Shown: positions 11,281-21,608 of the stretch, piece after piece
Position numbering within the stretch: position 1 is the stretch's first letter
Layout of the letters: each line of letters opens with the position of its first letter
NCBI RefSeq assembly: GCF_018294505.1
Contig: NC_057803.1
Coordinates: 692,068,910 to 692,132,909, forward strand
DNA length: 64,000 nt
Direction of reading: 5' to 3'
From: Triticum aestivum
Lineage: Eukaryota; Streptophyta; Magnoliopsida; Poales; Poaceae
Notes under the pieces: generated by a model
Databases searched by the model: none
Seen by the model: only the letters and a program-made list of their open reading frames with translations
Told to the model about the DNA's origin: nothing
Translations under genes and position numbers: made by a program

Positions 11281-11776
11281 TATATGATACTATGCATTAG
11301 GGAGGTAGTATCATACACTAGTATCATATGCATGATACTAGTATATGATACTCCCCATTACAACCAGCCTGAGTCTAGTAGTATTATTGAGAAACTGGAG
11401 ACAGTTCGCCAGGACGAGATCCAAGAGGGCACCACCAATCTAGGCAGACGTAAGAAACAACCAGTCAATCGATCATGCTTCAGTGCCACTGCACACGCGG
11501 CGTGCTAGAACTTTTCTACGCGTAGGTCATGTTAGTTTGGTCATGGTGTTCTACATGCGAGTTCACATTCAAATCTCTTGAGTTTAATTTTGCAGTTCAA
11601 TCCTATCCACTTGAATGTGTAACGGATAAAATCTTAAGAATCGACCAGCATAAATTTTACAAGTACTCAACATGCATAAATGACCAGCTTACCAAACATC
11701 TCATTTCACCCCGAAACCGCAACGTCAACAGTTTTTCTTTTTGTTATTTTAATATATATATTTATATGTAGCAACA

Positions 11777-13313
11777 TGTCGGTGTGTGTCCCGGACCATG
11801 TATATGGCTTGGCTGGGGTCTTCGGTTCTAGATGTTAGGCTTAGGTTCGAGGTCTGTTTGGTATTATGCTCGGACTATCGGCACCCGCTCATCAAATGAA
11901 TAGAAGTAGCGACAAATGTTGTCAAGATGATGTCTTCAGACTTACTGATGTACTACTTTGCTAGTTCTTTGTGAATAATTAATTAAGGTAAACGCTTACG
12001 TTTGGCGCGCCGGCCGAACACTTCGGCCGGTCTCGTCCACGCACACAGGCTACACCGAATCAAACCATGAGGGCCCACCACGTTATCTTCTCCCCCATCC
12101 CCGCGTCCTTCTTCTTCCCTTTCCTGGTTCTTTTTCTTTTTTCCCCACCTCCCTGGCTGCCATGGAAGTTTAAACCTGCGATCTCCTCCAGCGAGTCCTC
12201 TCTCTTCTTCTCCGGCGAGCACCCCCGAAGCCGACCCCTTCCCACCCTCGAGCTAGTGTCTGCCCCTCGATTTTCCACTCTCTCAACTGCATCTCCTACT
12301 GCTGCGTGGCGACCGGAGGCAGCAACGGTAGATGTTGGAACCGTCAAGGAGAATTGCTACTAACACGACGGCGACATTTGCAACCGGCCATGGAGTCTTG
12401 CTGGGACCGACTGCTTGGCGCGCTGAAAACGGCTATGCGGCTAGCTGCGAGCGGCAATCACACGAGCTACAACCGATGATTGATTTTGCTACAACCGGTG
12501 ATCAATTTTGCTACAATGGCGACGGGGTGGAGGCACCGACGAGCTATTTTTGCTGGAACCGGCTACCTTAGAAGCTGGAACCGGCAGAATTTTTTGTTGC
12601 AACCGGAATGGGTGTGATTCTGCGATGATGACTGATTTTGCTACAACCGGCACTGCGAAGCTTCCACCCGCGTTGAGAAAAGCTTCTTCTGGCGAAGTAA
12701 AAAGCTGGAACCGGTGAATCAAGATGCTGCGATGAAGGAAATTTGCTGGAACCGGCGACATAAAAAGCTGGAACCGCGTTGAGAAAAGCTGCAAGGGCAT
12801 GTAATGGCGATGGTGACCATGGAGCTGCAACTGGCAGACGACGACATTGCGTGCGGCGGGCGGCCATGCTGACGAACCAGTTTTGCGGCAAGGGCGGCCG
12901 GCCATGCTGGCGAACCAGTTTGTGGCAAGGGCGGCCGGTGGGTGAGCTGCAGTCACCAATGTCAGAACCATGGGGCGGGCGGGGGACGAGCGCGGCCGGC
13001 ACGGGTGGCCGGTGAGCAGGAGCGGCGAGACGGCAGGCAAGGGTGGCTTGGGGTCGCCGGCGAGCGTGGGCGGCAAAGGGGATGAACGGGCGGCCGGCGA
13101 GCATCGAGGGGATTTTTTGTTTCCAGATGCGTCGGAAGGGAGGAAGTAGGAGGCAAAGAGCTGTATCTGACGGCTGTAACACGCAAATCGGACGATAGGG
13201 CAGCGACCGGCCCAAATTTGGGCCGGCGCACCGGCGCCTATCATCGTCCATTAATTAAGTGGCTCCACGCATCGTCTAGATGTAGTGGCCGGGACTTCCT
13301 CCTTTAAAAAAAA
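11777..13313 (+). mobile_element. LINE 3' tail, split by a Mutator-like insertion
   Basis: 11777-11987 (tcccggaccatgtatatgg ... gtgaataatt) and 13260-13313 (ggctccacgcatcgtctag ... cctcctttaaaaaaaa) together form the 3' UTR and poly(A) tail of a grass LINE. The poly(A) run is 13306-13313. In repeat copy 4 the corresponding site (tagcaacaagttggtgatcc) is empty. The Mutator-like element at 11988-13249 sits inside this tail. Confidence 0.65.
11988..13249. mobile_element. Non-autonomous Mutator-like element with direct repeat attaattaag
   Basis: The 10-mer attaattaag occurs at 11978-11987 and 13250-13259, consistent with a 9-bp Mutator duplication plus one chance match. The ends carry GC-rich palindromic inverted repeats (gcgcgccggccgaac on the left, caaatttgggccggcgc on the right). 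The body repeats ttgctacaaccgg and gctggaaccggc about ten times, with no recognisable protein. The long minus-strand frames at 12489-13251 reflect GC-rich sequence; I do not call them genes. Confidence 0.8.
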
Positions 13314-13908
13314 GGTTGGTGATCCAGCAAGTCGCAGTTCTAGTACCTGTACCATGTTGGAACGACCCACAAGTTCTACCTGCATCAACATGTTTCTGTC
13401 CATACATATTCTGAGAAAGCATCGATCAACATGGTAAAACTTAAAAGAACTTGGTAAAAGTTAATTCTCAGGCCAGCTGCGGACAAGTCTCAGCTTCTTC
13501 TCCCGCATTATTCAACTCTTGCTGGCAGACTCGACTACAATATAATAGCAGTGGCTCAGAGTCACACCCGTTCTCTGGTCTATGATCTCTCTTTATGGAA
13601 ATATCCTTAGCCGCACTAAGGACCAGAACTGATCAATGACTAGTCCTCACACGTGCCGCTCTCTGCACTAAGGACCAGACAGCTACGAGCTACGCTCCCT
13701 CGCCTCGGTGTCGCATACAAGCGTCGCACTTTCACCACTTGTACTTTATTTTTTATGATATGAACAAGACACGTGCTAATTTTTCTTTTTTACTATGGAC
13801 AGGAAAATAAGCGGCGTTGTGGACGATTTTGTGGCCAAAATCCGATAGTTCAGAGGCCTATCAACAACGGGAGTGATACTACCTCCTGCCCGCCAGCATG
13901 CAACCATT

Positions 13909-13930
13909 GCATGCATGCATGCATGCATGA
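13909..13930. repeat. GCAT tetranucleotide microsatellite
   Basis: About five GCAT repeats, self-complementary. Confidence 0.85.
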
Positions 13931-14099
13931 GCCCGTTTTTCCATGTTCAACTCAAGTAGCTGACAGGCACGTAGTACAACAATGAGCGTACTCTATTTTA
14001 ACACAGTGGCTCACGATGTTGCCATTTTTTTCTCACCCTAACCGATGATGGTCGCGATGTCCACGTGATCACAATGCATTTGACGTGGTAAATCCCAAG

Positions 14100-14805
14100 G
14101 CTATGAATTTGCATGCCACACTTGTCATTATGTTGCACAAGGGAATGTCTAAAATTTTAAAATGAAATCTCGTTGACCACGAACTACTCCCAACGCCAAG
14201 ACATATGAAGACTTTCAAAAAACTAATTAAACCCTAGACATAAAATACTTTTGAATCAGTGAACAGTTTTCGGAATCGACAAACATTTTCTTTTGAAATT
14301 GTTTATTTTCTAAAAAGAATCATGAACATTAGTTTTGTTTACAAAAAACTAAATGCATGAACCAGTTTCGAATTCATTAAAAAAAATTGACTCAATAACA
14401 TTTTTTGAGTCGATGAACTTTTTTAAAAAATTGGAGAAAATTTTAAAAAACAATTTTTTGAGAACATTTTCTAAAATGTCATGGAATTTTTTTTCAGATT
14501 CCCGAATATGTTTTCAATACACAGTCATTTTTTCAAAATGATGAACATGATTTTATTTTCCAACCTTTTTTTTGAATTGTGATTTTTTTTTATAATTTTG
14601 CGAACATTTTTGCAAAACCACCAACAATTTTTGAATCTGTATTTTTTATGGTTTCTCAAAGATTTTTTTTAAAGTCACAACATTGGAATATTAAAATCCC
14701 GAATTAATTTAAAGAAGAAAGAAGAAAGGAAACAGAATGCGAAAAGAAAAGACAAAAAAGTAAAATGAAAAAAATGCGTGAGAAAAGAAAGATAAAAGAG
14801 ATGTG
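14100..14805 (-). mobile_element. AT-rich body of a putative tRNA-headed (SINE-like) element
   Basis: AT-rich sequence with reiterated aacatttt and gaacatt motifs, then a purine-rich tract (agaagaaaggaaacagaatg near 14717) abutting the tRNA-like head at 14806-14872. Repeat copy 1 lacks this block at the corresponding place, so it is probably an insertion. The left limit is approximate. Confidence 0.4.
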
Positions 14806-14872
14806 GAATGTGGGGATCAAACCCTGGTCTTATCGGTGGAGGAGCAATGTCACAACCACTCGGCCATCTGTA
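14806..14872 (-). other. tRNA-like sequence with A and B boxes (Pol III promoter-like)
   Basis: On the minus strand 14866-14854 reads TGGCCGAGTGGTT, an excellent A box of the Leu/Ser tRNA type, and 14823-14813 reads GGTTTGATCCC, close to the B-box consensus GGTTCGANTCC. The spacing, about 30 nt between the boxes, suits a tRNA. A proper acceptor stem and anticodon arm cannot be folded, so this is a tRNA-derived retroelement head, not a functional tRNA gene. Confidence 0.55.
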
Positions 14873-15041
14873 GTTCAGTGAATTCTAACTGTCGCGGCCC
14901 TATAAAACAACCAACGGGGCGGCGATTTTTGTCCGAAAAACTGAATCGTTTTCCCACTTACGGGTGGCATTGGTGGGTAATTTTTATCTATTTGGAGGGT
15001 AATTATAATGACGGACGACAGAAACCCAATTTGCTTTATTA

Positions 15042-15256
15042 CTACCTCCGTCTCAGTTTACAAGTCCTACACGTATACCTAGATTGCCAATTTTATCACC
15101 CTAATATAAACTATATAATACAAAAATTATATCTTTTAAAAATAGAACATATGAAGTTTATATTGATATATTTTTTATAATATATGACTTGTATTAGGTT
15201 GGTCAAATTGACGACCTAGAAATACGTGCACGCCCTGTAAACTGAGAGAGAGGGAG
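15042..15256. mobile_element. Stowaway MITE
   Basis: The termini ctacctccgtctcagtttac and gtaaactgagagagagggag are inverted repeats. TA lies at 15040-15041 and 15257-15258. It is absent from the other local repeat copies. Confidence 0.9.
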
Positions 15257-15824
15257 TATTAGGTTTGGAGTAATTAAGACAATGAACCCTTTGATTGATG
15301 AATTGACCGGTGCATCTGTGGACCATGACTGCGTGATCACTGTCATGGTTGTTGTGCAGCAAACGTGGTCGAGATTTGCAGTGGTACTTGATTTGACAAA
15401 TGTAGATTGACCCGGTCCGAGCATGGCCGATCGAGACGTCGCTGTGCTTCCTACGCACGAACGGTTCCAGGAAGTCCTCAGCCTATTTTACAGCAGGAAG
15501 CTGCCCTGTTCTTGCCCTCCCCGAGTCCACTTTGTTCACCTTTTAATTTTCCACTCTTCTGAGATGAAACTCCAAGCAGCTAGCCACTTGGTGCGAATCC
15601 CCCTGTGGAACACGAGGACGGCGTGCCAAAATGGAAGGTAAAATAGGAAGACAAAACTTGGTGCCTCCGTTACATGAAGCTTCACGCCTTGCGGTGCCGG
15701 ACAGATAAATTACAGTTAAAATAGGAGATATATGTTTTTCGGGCGAAAAAAGGGATAGATAGATTGAGCTCAGTTTGAATTGTCTTGTCTTTCCCTCTTG
15801 TGTTGAGCCGGTGCTTCCCACCGG

Positions 15825-16163
15825 GAATATATCTGATGCACCCATCCTTGTGGTGCTACCAGTGCATTGAATGCCGTAGCACATTTCAAAATGTTTGGAA
15901 AAAACTGAAAACAATTTAGCACACTACAATATTAATGTATGTTGTCAAGAAAATTCGTATCAAAAATCAAACTTGGCATACAAACAATGACAAAATTGAC
16001 GTCAATGTGATAATAGGCCATATCAAAAGCCCAACTTATGTTATGTCCTACTTTGAAGCTGTGAGAATGTGCTACTTTTTTCAGTAATTATTGAGTAATT
16101 TCAAATATGCGACGGAAGTTCGGTGCACCGAGTGTGCTACAAGGAATGGTGCACTAGATATTC
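15825..16163. mobile_element. Fold-back MITE with gaatatatctgatgcacc termini
   Basis: Inverted ends gaatatatctgatgcaccca and ggtgcactagatattc. It lies inside copy 2 where copy 1 (gagccactgctttcccctg) is uninterrupted. No clear target duplication is visible. Confidence 0.6.
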
Positions 16164-16339
16164 TCCCCCTCTAACCTTCCTCCCATCTTGCCCTTTTTTG
16201 TTCTCTTTATTATTCCCATTTTTAGCGCTACATTCCGTCAGTTTTCCGATTCCTATTTGTACATTTTTCTACCACTATTACTAACTTTTCTTCTGGCATT
16301 TATACTTACTTTATTTATTGTTCTTTTCATTTTACATGT

Positions 16340-16835
16340 TTTCACAAAATATAAAAACTTCCATAATTTTTTTAAAATTGCATGGTATTGTTAAAAATGT
16401 AGAAGAATTTTAGGAAGTATTCACAATGTTCAAAAAGTATTATGAATTTCAAACCATATTTGCAAATTAATAAGAATGCTCACAGGCTTTAGAAAATCTT
16501 CGTTAAATTAGTTATGCTAATGTCTTTTAAAAGGAGCAAAACACTTATAAAAATTAAATGGGAATTTTGGAATAAAAATATCCATTACATTAATTAAAGT
16601 TGTTCATGTAAACTTAAAATGATTGTGCATTTTTTAAAATTTCATGTAATTTCAAAAAATGATCACCTACGTAAATCATGCAGCTTTAAAAAGTGTTCAC
16701 ACATTTTCTGTTCAGGTTATGTGTCAAAATATGTTTAGAACTTGAAAAAAAATACAGGAAAACAAAAGAAACCCGGGTAAAGACCAAAGAAACAACAAAT
16801 AATAATTAAAAAGCCACTGGAAATCAAAGGAAGTA
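16340..16835. other. AT-rich degenerate region homologous to 8433-9300
   Basis: No ORF of interest. It follows the same repeat-copy landmark as the AT-rich block of copy 1, so it predates the duplication. It ends in a purine-rich tract (ggaaaacaaaagaaacc). Confidence 0.45.
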
Positions 16836-17040
16836 AGAACATCGACAGTTGGGCTCCCAAACCGACCATCCCCATACATCCGGGCGGATGGCCCAATCAC
16901 TAATCGGTCAAAAAAAAAAACTGACCTAGACGGGCTCCTCATACCTGCTCTAAAACGTCCGGCTGACCGGCATCTTTCACATTCAACCCAAATTTGGGGC
17001 GGATATGAAGAGGCCCAGGCGAGTTCGCCAAGTCGGCCGC
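16836..17040. other. Fragment of a DNA-element terminus
   Basis: The stretch gttgggctcccaaaccgacc ... caatcactaatcggtcaaaa is shared with the terminus starting near 19083, and ggggcggatatgaag is shared with 2290-2310. It is probably a truncated Harbinger-type end; the partner end is not found. Confidence 0.35.
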
Positions 17041-17919
17041 GTCCATGGACATTGCGGGTCTATTTGGTTAGGTCAGTTATATGAACGAGTAGGTGTTTGC
17101 ATAGTTTGAGAGGCATCAAGATGAGGTTGGGTACATCCATATTATTATTATTTTTTGAAACGATACATCCATATTATTATCTCCGTCCTGTCCAGATGAG
17201 GAGGATGATAGACGGAATTAGGTATGGGTCGCCAAGTAGGTACTAGTACACAGGATCACATGCCGCTACCTCTCCGGTTTCTGGTTGTGCAAATATGATA
17301 GACCCAAAAAGAGACGCCAAAGCGCAACGACGAAAGCCACGGCGTGACTGAACGAACGAACGAACACCTCCACCACCGGGCGGGGCTGCACGAATCGTCG
17401 CTACTTTATTATCAGGACAGCCGCCGTGAATTATATGGAGAAGACAACGTGCGGCAGTACTACGGAGTATTATTAATCCTTATTATCCAGGAACGTTCGT
17501 TCTACCTATCGATGAACCGATCATCGTCAGCAAGCAAGCAGCAGCAGCCAGGTGCAAAGTGCGTCTGTTGATCGGATTACGTGCGTCCGTCACCAAGTTT
17601 AATTAGGTCTCCCTTGCCGACGGAGCGTTTTTGCGGTAATCCTCTTTTGGCCTTTTTTTTCGTGTCGCGTTCATCGACGTCTGAAATGGAGCGCCGCTCC
17701 CTCCCTGCTCCGCGGAAATCACTTTTAGTCTATCGTATAATCGCTTTTAGTATTATCTTAGTATATCAAGGAGGGTGTGTGAGCGAAGTGATGGTTGCTT
17801 CCTTTCCCGTCATGCGTCAACCAAAGTGGACTTTTAATACTGTGCAGGATTCCGGGATATTAGGGCAGAATATACTATCACTACCAGAGCGCCGGACTAC
17901 TCTAAGCTAGGAGTAGAAG
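17041..17919. other. No recognisable gene
   Basis: Mixed-composition sequence with short frames on both strands and no domain. It holds a small gaac tetranucleotide run (about 17350-17366). Confidence 0.45.
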
Positions 17920-17921
17920 TA

Positions 17922-18044
17922 CTCCCTCCGTCCGGAAATACTTGTCATTAAAATGGATAAAATAGGATGTATCTTGATATATTTTAGTTCTAGATACATT
18001 TCTTTTTTTCCACTTTGATGACAAGTATTTTCGGACGGAGGGAG
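17922..18044. mobile_element. Stowaway MITE, 123 bp, near-complete hairpin
   Basis: The termini ctccctccgtccggaaatac and gtattttcggacggagggag are inverted repeats. TA lies at 17920-17921 and 18045-18046. The two halves pair along nearly their whole length. Confidence 0.95.
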
Positions 18045-18046
18045 TA

Positions 18047-19082
18047 GTATTTGCAGCGTTGGAAGGATGCGGTGCGGGGCGTTGCTGGGCGCACCTCCGG
18101 CCTGGTCCGGCGCAGGCGCGTCTTCCGTCCAGTCGCTGCCGGGCACGAGTGGACCGGACGACGAGCTACATCTAGCGCGCTATTCATGTGTCAGGCTGTC
18201 TATCATCAGATACTAGTACTAGCAGCTACTGTCCCTTCAAAAAAAAAAAGCAGCTACTGTTGCTTGGCAGTGAGATTCATCGATCACTCATGTGATCAGT
18301 CCCGTGCCTGGATCATCGTGGCTGAACCCCCATCATCCAACGGCGATGCTGTAGCTGCGTGTCAGCCTGCACGGCGTGCGTTGTCATTACGTCGTTCGGC
18401 CACAGACTGGTCGATGAATTAAGCGACACGAGAGGGGAGAGGCATGGGTCGCCGTGCTTGCACCACCTGCACACACCAACGCACACGCTGCGCGCGCAAT
18501 GCAGTCTAGTGACTGTAGTCGATGGTCGAAGCGATGCCGCGTGAGCTGAAAAGAGTAGCTTGGGGACGTAGGAGAGGAGAGGAGGGCTAAAAATCAGCAA
18601 AGTATAGAAAGCAGTGATGCGATCTCCGTGGACGTACGGAGGATGTTACGAAAACGTCGCTGGCTTGGCCTCGGCGCGTGCATGTGGACTAGCGGCCCGG
18701 GCGTGGGAGGTGGCGTCTGGCTGCCGGCCGGCCTACGCATGGCGCTGCCCCGGGTCGCGCCCTCCCCGGCCTCGCCTCGCCACGCCCTCCGCAGCGCACG
18801 CGACGGCACCCACATGGGGTCCGTCCGAGTCCACCTGTCCCTGGTACCTTTCATGGATCAATCGCTTTACGAGCGTCCTCTTCCGCCGAGCTTAAATCTT
18901 CTGCGTGTCTACCTATCTCTGATTACTAGAAGCAGGGTCCAACGGGAGGGACGGCGCCAAACGTCTTGATTGTTGCACACCTATACACGGATGAGCAAAC
19001 TAACACTAGTACTCCAAGAGCCTCCCCTAGACTGCCGTATATGTCTGTCTGGATACAGTATGGATAGAAGGATAATACGAGA
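18047..19082. other. No recognisable gene
   Basis: Moderately GC-rich, especially 18640-18840, where frames are open on both strands without domain similarity. I cannot exclude host regulatory or exon sequence, but nothing supports it. Confidence 0.4.
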
Positions 19083-19380
19083 GCATCTACTACCGGGCTC
19101 CCAAACCCCTCCTATAAGTCCGGGTAGACGTCACGGTCATTGATCGGTCAAAAAATTTTGAACCCAAACCCTATTTTGTGCCCACCTCGAACACTCAACT
19201 CAGACACGAGCGATGTCCGTAGTCTAACGCCCACCCCAAGCATCACCCCTAAACACGCCTGCGGCACTGCATGCTACCCCAGTACGTCCTAGCCGATGTC
19301 GGCCACCTCAGACACCACATGTTTGAACACAGTTTGACCACTTCTTTTCACATTTCTGGAGGACATATGTGATGGCTTTA

Positions 19381-19671
19381 CTTAAAACGAGTTCTTTGAC
19401 TCGTCATTACTGGATGGCGATACCGACGATTATGAGTTTCATGATGATGTTGAGTATCCTCGAAGCAATGGAGAAGGGCGATGTGCTTGTTCTCAACCTC
19501 AAGGGTTCTACCTCGGGCATGATAACTATTAATCAGAGTAGGCAAATGTCCATGTTGATCTCTACTGCACCTCTTTTGCAACCAATCCGATATTTTAGGA
19601 AGGCATGGTGCTACAAGCTCGTTGGGCTTTTGTTTATGGACCTGCTACTACTTGGGATCCTTAGATACTAG
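19381..19671 (+). pseudogene. Acidic N-terminal remnant of an element-encoded protein
   Basis: After an in-frame TAA the reading gives NEFFDSSLLDGDTDDYEFHD, a Ser/Asp-rich stretch as seen at the N-terminus of PIF/Harbinger transposases, then degenerates into sequence without a recognisable motif and ends at a TAG shortly after 19671. A shorter overlapping frame with an ATG at 19369 lacks this character. Identification is tentative. Confidence 0.3.
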
Positions 19672-20161
19672 TATGTATGCACGTGCAATGCACGTCTTAA
19701 AAGAATGGAGTGATTTTGAAGCATGACTCGAAAAAATATAACGGAGTAATTTAGATAAATGGAATTCCACCCACAATTGTTTTTTATATTCACACAAAAA
19801 ACTGTACATTCACATCTAAAATACAATAATGTAGGCTCATTAAAAAAACTGTATGTTACTCTATCCTTTTTTTCTCCCCATTCTCCTCCAAGGGCTCAAG
19901 TCGTCATCCGCTCAAACGGTAATATGGCCCATGAGGCATCACATATGGGCCTTTTTTTCCTGGAAGGGCCACGTGAATGTTCTAGAACAGAGTAGAGGCA
20001 ACATCAGTCTACTGTTCATGGCGAATCCGGCTGATCTTAGCTCTTGGATTTTGGAGACCAACGGTTATGATTGATGCTCTGGATCCATTTCAAAACTCGT
20101 ACACTATAGATAGTATAGATATTGAGGGAGGTGGTAACTGCACATGTAATGCGACATGACT

Positions 20162-20278
20162 ATGGAGGATGTCGGCGATGATTTGGATAATGTTGATTTT
20201 GATAGATCCGGTCGGCCGGAGAACATAAATCTCGATGATATTGTAGACCCTTTGTGGATACATTATGGAAACCAATAG
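20162..20278 (+). pseudogene. Short coding remnant, 38 residues
   Basis: ATG-to-TAG frame reading MEDVGDDLDNVDFDRSGRPE and ending DIVDPLWIHYGNQ. The composition looks coding, and its place near the end of the 19083-20510 element suggests a C-terminal or exon remnant. Family unknown. Confidence 0.3.
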
Positions 20279-20662
20279 ATTTGTGATGTTCTTCATTTTT
20301 TTCATGTTTGAACAATGTTCCTCTTAAAAAAATTTATGTCTGAACACTATATTCCGACTTTAAACTAAGTTTTTTTAATTTGCACGATCTATTTCTGTGT
20401 TTAAACTGTATGCCTTTAGAGTATTTTTCAGATTTGGTTGAAAAAAATGAGGGGAAATGTTGACCGGCTAAATGTGGGAGGACTAAGCGGTCACCTAGGA
20501 GTTTGCACAATTGGCGTCACACACGTTTCATCTTTTAAAACCATCTCATGCTCCAAGGAAAATTGCGCAGTTGAGTACCCGAACGTCAATATTGCGCTGG
20601 TGAAAGAGTAGCTCAAGTTACATCTCGCCATCACAACACATGCATGACAGGGACCAAGACGT
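20279..20662. other. No recognisable feature
   Basis: AT-rich until about 20500, then unique-looking sequence leading to the ORF interrupted by the MULE. Confidence 0.4.
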
Positions 20663-21032
20663 GTGTGCAAAACAGGTCGATCGGTAACTTGTCCGACCCA
20701 CACACACTCGCAGGTCACAACTGATCACAAGTCGCCGATGGAGTCGCTGTTGGAGAGTGAAGTAGAGACGGCCGCTGCTAAGCTACCTCAGCTAGAGCCT
20801 CTAGACCATACACTCGAGCATGGCGACCGGCAGGACAGAGTCGCGGTGCGTGCACCACCAATCCGGACCGGAGCCAAAAAAGATCTCGATATTTCGCGGA
20901 CTCGGCGCCCCCTCTATGAACGCGGGAACAATCCCGGGTGCGGCTGGCGGCCGGAGCCCGTCGGCCGAAAGCCACGATCGTCGTGCTCGTCTTCGCGTCC
21001 ACGCAACCGCCAGCGGGAGCAGTGTTGGAGAT
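20663..21032 (+). pseudogene. Left part of an ORF interrupted by the MULE insertion
   Basis: The frame from the ATG at 20663 is open into the element. Ignoring the MULE and one target-site copy, it continues in the same frame from 26163 to a stop at 26585-26587, 265 codons including the stop. The product is Arg/Pro-rich with no recognisable domain. GC-rich DNA gives long chance frames, so a real gene is possible but unproven. Confidence 0.3.
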
Positions 21033-21139
21033 GGAAAAAGTCTGAAAATAACCTTGATTTCGTTCTCCAAGTCTGAATCAAACCCTGAAGTCTGAATCCC
21101 TGAAATTGTCACCCTGTATTTTTTGATCCCGGTTTATCC
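21033..21139 (+). repeat. MULE left terminal inverted repeat, 107 bp
   Basis: Starts ggaaaaagtctgaaaataac and ends gatcccggtttatcc. It matches the reverse complement of 26047-26153 at every position. Confidence 0.97.
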
Positions 21140-21608
21140 AGACCCATTAGACGTTTGTTTGCACTGGGATTGAATATGTGGAGGAAAGAGGGGGAAATAG
21201 CTGGACTGACAATGGGTCCTATCATTCTCATAAACCCCAATATGTTTTCGCTCCCTCCCCTGTTTCTGCCCCTCGATGCTTCTCCTCCCGTCCCTTCTCC
21301 TTCCCCTTTCTCACAGCGGCCATGGCGATTGGCGGTGGTTGATCTCAGGGACGGCAAGACGATCACGGCGGCCGGAGAAATCTCCTGTAATCCCCTTCCT
21401 CCTTCTGTTCCTCTTCTCATCTTTGCATTTTTTTTGCCGTTGATTGTCCCTGGTTAGGGTTTCTGGGCAGGAAAATGAGGTTATTTAGGGCATTGATTTG
21501 TTGGAAAACATTGGATTTACTTTTACATCTAGTTCGGAATAGCTATACTAGCCATTAATTTTCGTCCAAAAATGTGTGGCAATGCAGGTTAGGGTTTGTG
21601 CTCTCATC
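21140..21608 (+). promoter_or_regulatory. MULE transposase 5' leader with probable intron
   Basis: The stretch from the terminal repeat to the transposase start has a C/T-rich leader (ctccctcccctgtttctgcc), an upstream ATG at 21322 opening only a short frame, a donor-like cctggttagg near 21450 and an acceptor-like caatgcag at 21588, just before the coding frame. A 5' UTR intron is therefore plausible. No clear TATA box is seen; MULE promoters usually lie in the terminal repeat. Confidence 0.45.

Larger units (their letters stand above)
10521..11369. mobile_element. MITE with ggctggttgtaatgg termini, interrupted by two other MITEs
   Basis: The left end ggctggttgtaa (10521-10532) continues after the inner insertion as tggtagtatcat (10850). 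The right end is the mirror gatactccccattacaaccagcc, finishing at 11369. TGA flanks both sides. The body is rich in gtatcatgcatgatac motifs. Removing 10533-10849 and 11024-11282 restores a continuous element. Confidence 0.75.
10165..16340 (+). repeat. Local repeat unit, copy 2 (heavily interrupted)
   Basis: It starts with blocks shared with copy 4 (aaatctcaccactacagg and actacgtacccaagc, compare 34630-34695). It continues with gcttcagtgccactgcac (11479), ccagcaagtcgcagttctag (13323), agaaagcatcgatcaacatg (13414), tgacccggtccgagc (15408) and gttgagccggtgcttccc (15802). Inserted in it are nested MITEs, a LINE tail holding a MULE, a tRNA-headed AT-rich element, a Stowaway and a fold-back MITE. 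No coding capacity is recognised in the shared parts. Confidence 0.75.
19083..20510 (+). mobile_element. Degenerate Harbinger-like element
   Basis: It starts gagcatctactaccgggctc, the style of the other Harbinger termini here. It contains coding remnants at 19381-19676 and 20162-20278 and ends near a ttgaccggctaaatgtggg motif typical of the distal end of such elements. No clean right terminus or target duplication is found. Confidence 0.4.

Noticed and set aside
12489..13251. Overlapping minus-strand frames of 227-251 codons
   Set aside because: They overlap each other in different frames inside a GC-rich non-autonomous Mutator-like element with gctggaaccggc repeats; the composition follows the repeat, not a protein.
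14806..14872. A functional tRNA gene
   Set aside because: A and B boxes are good but the acceptor stem and anticodon arm do not fold; it abuts a repeat body.
18594..18969. Overlapping frames on both strands near 18.6-18.9 kb
   Set aside because: GC-rich chance frames without domain or start context; no evidence of a host gene.
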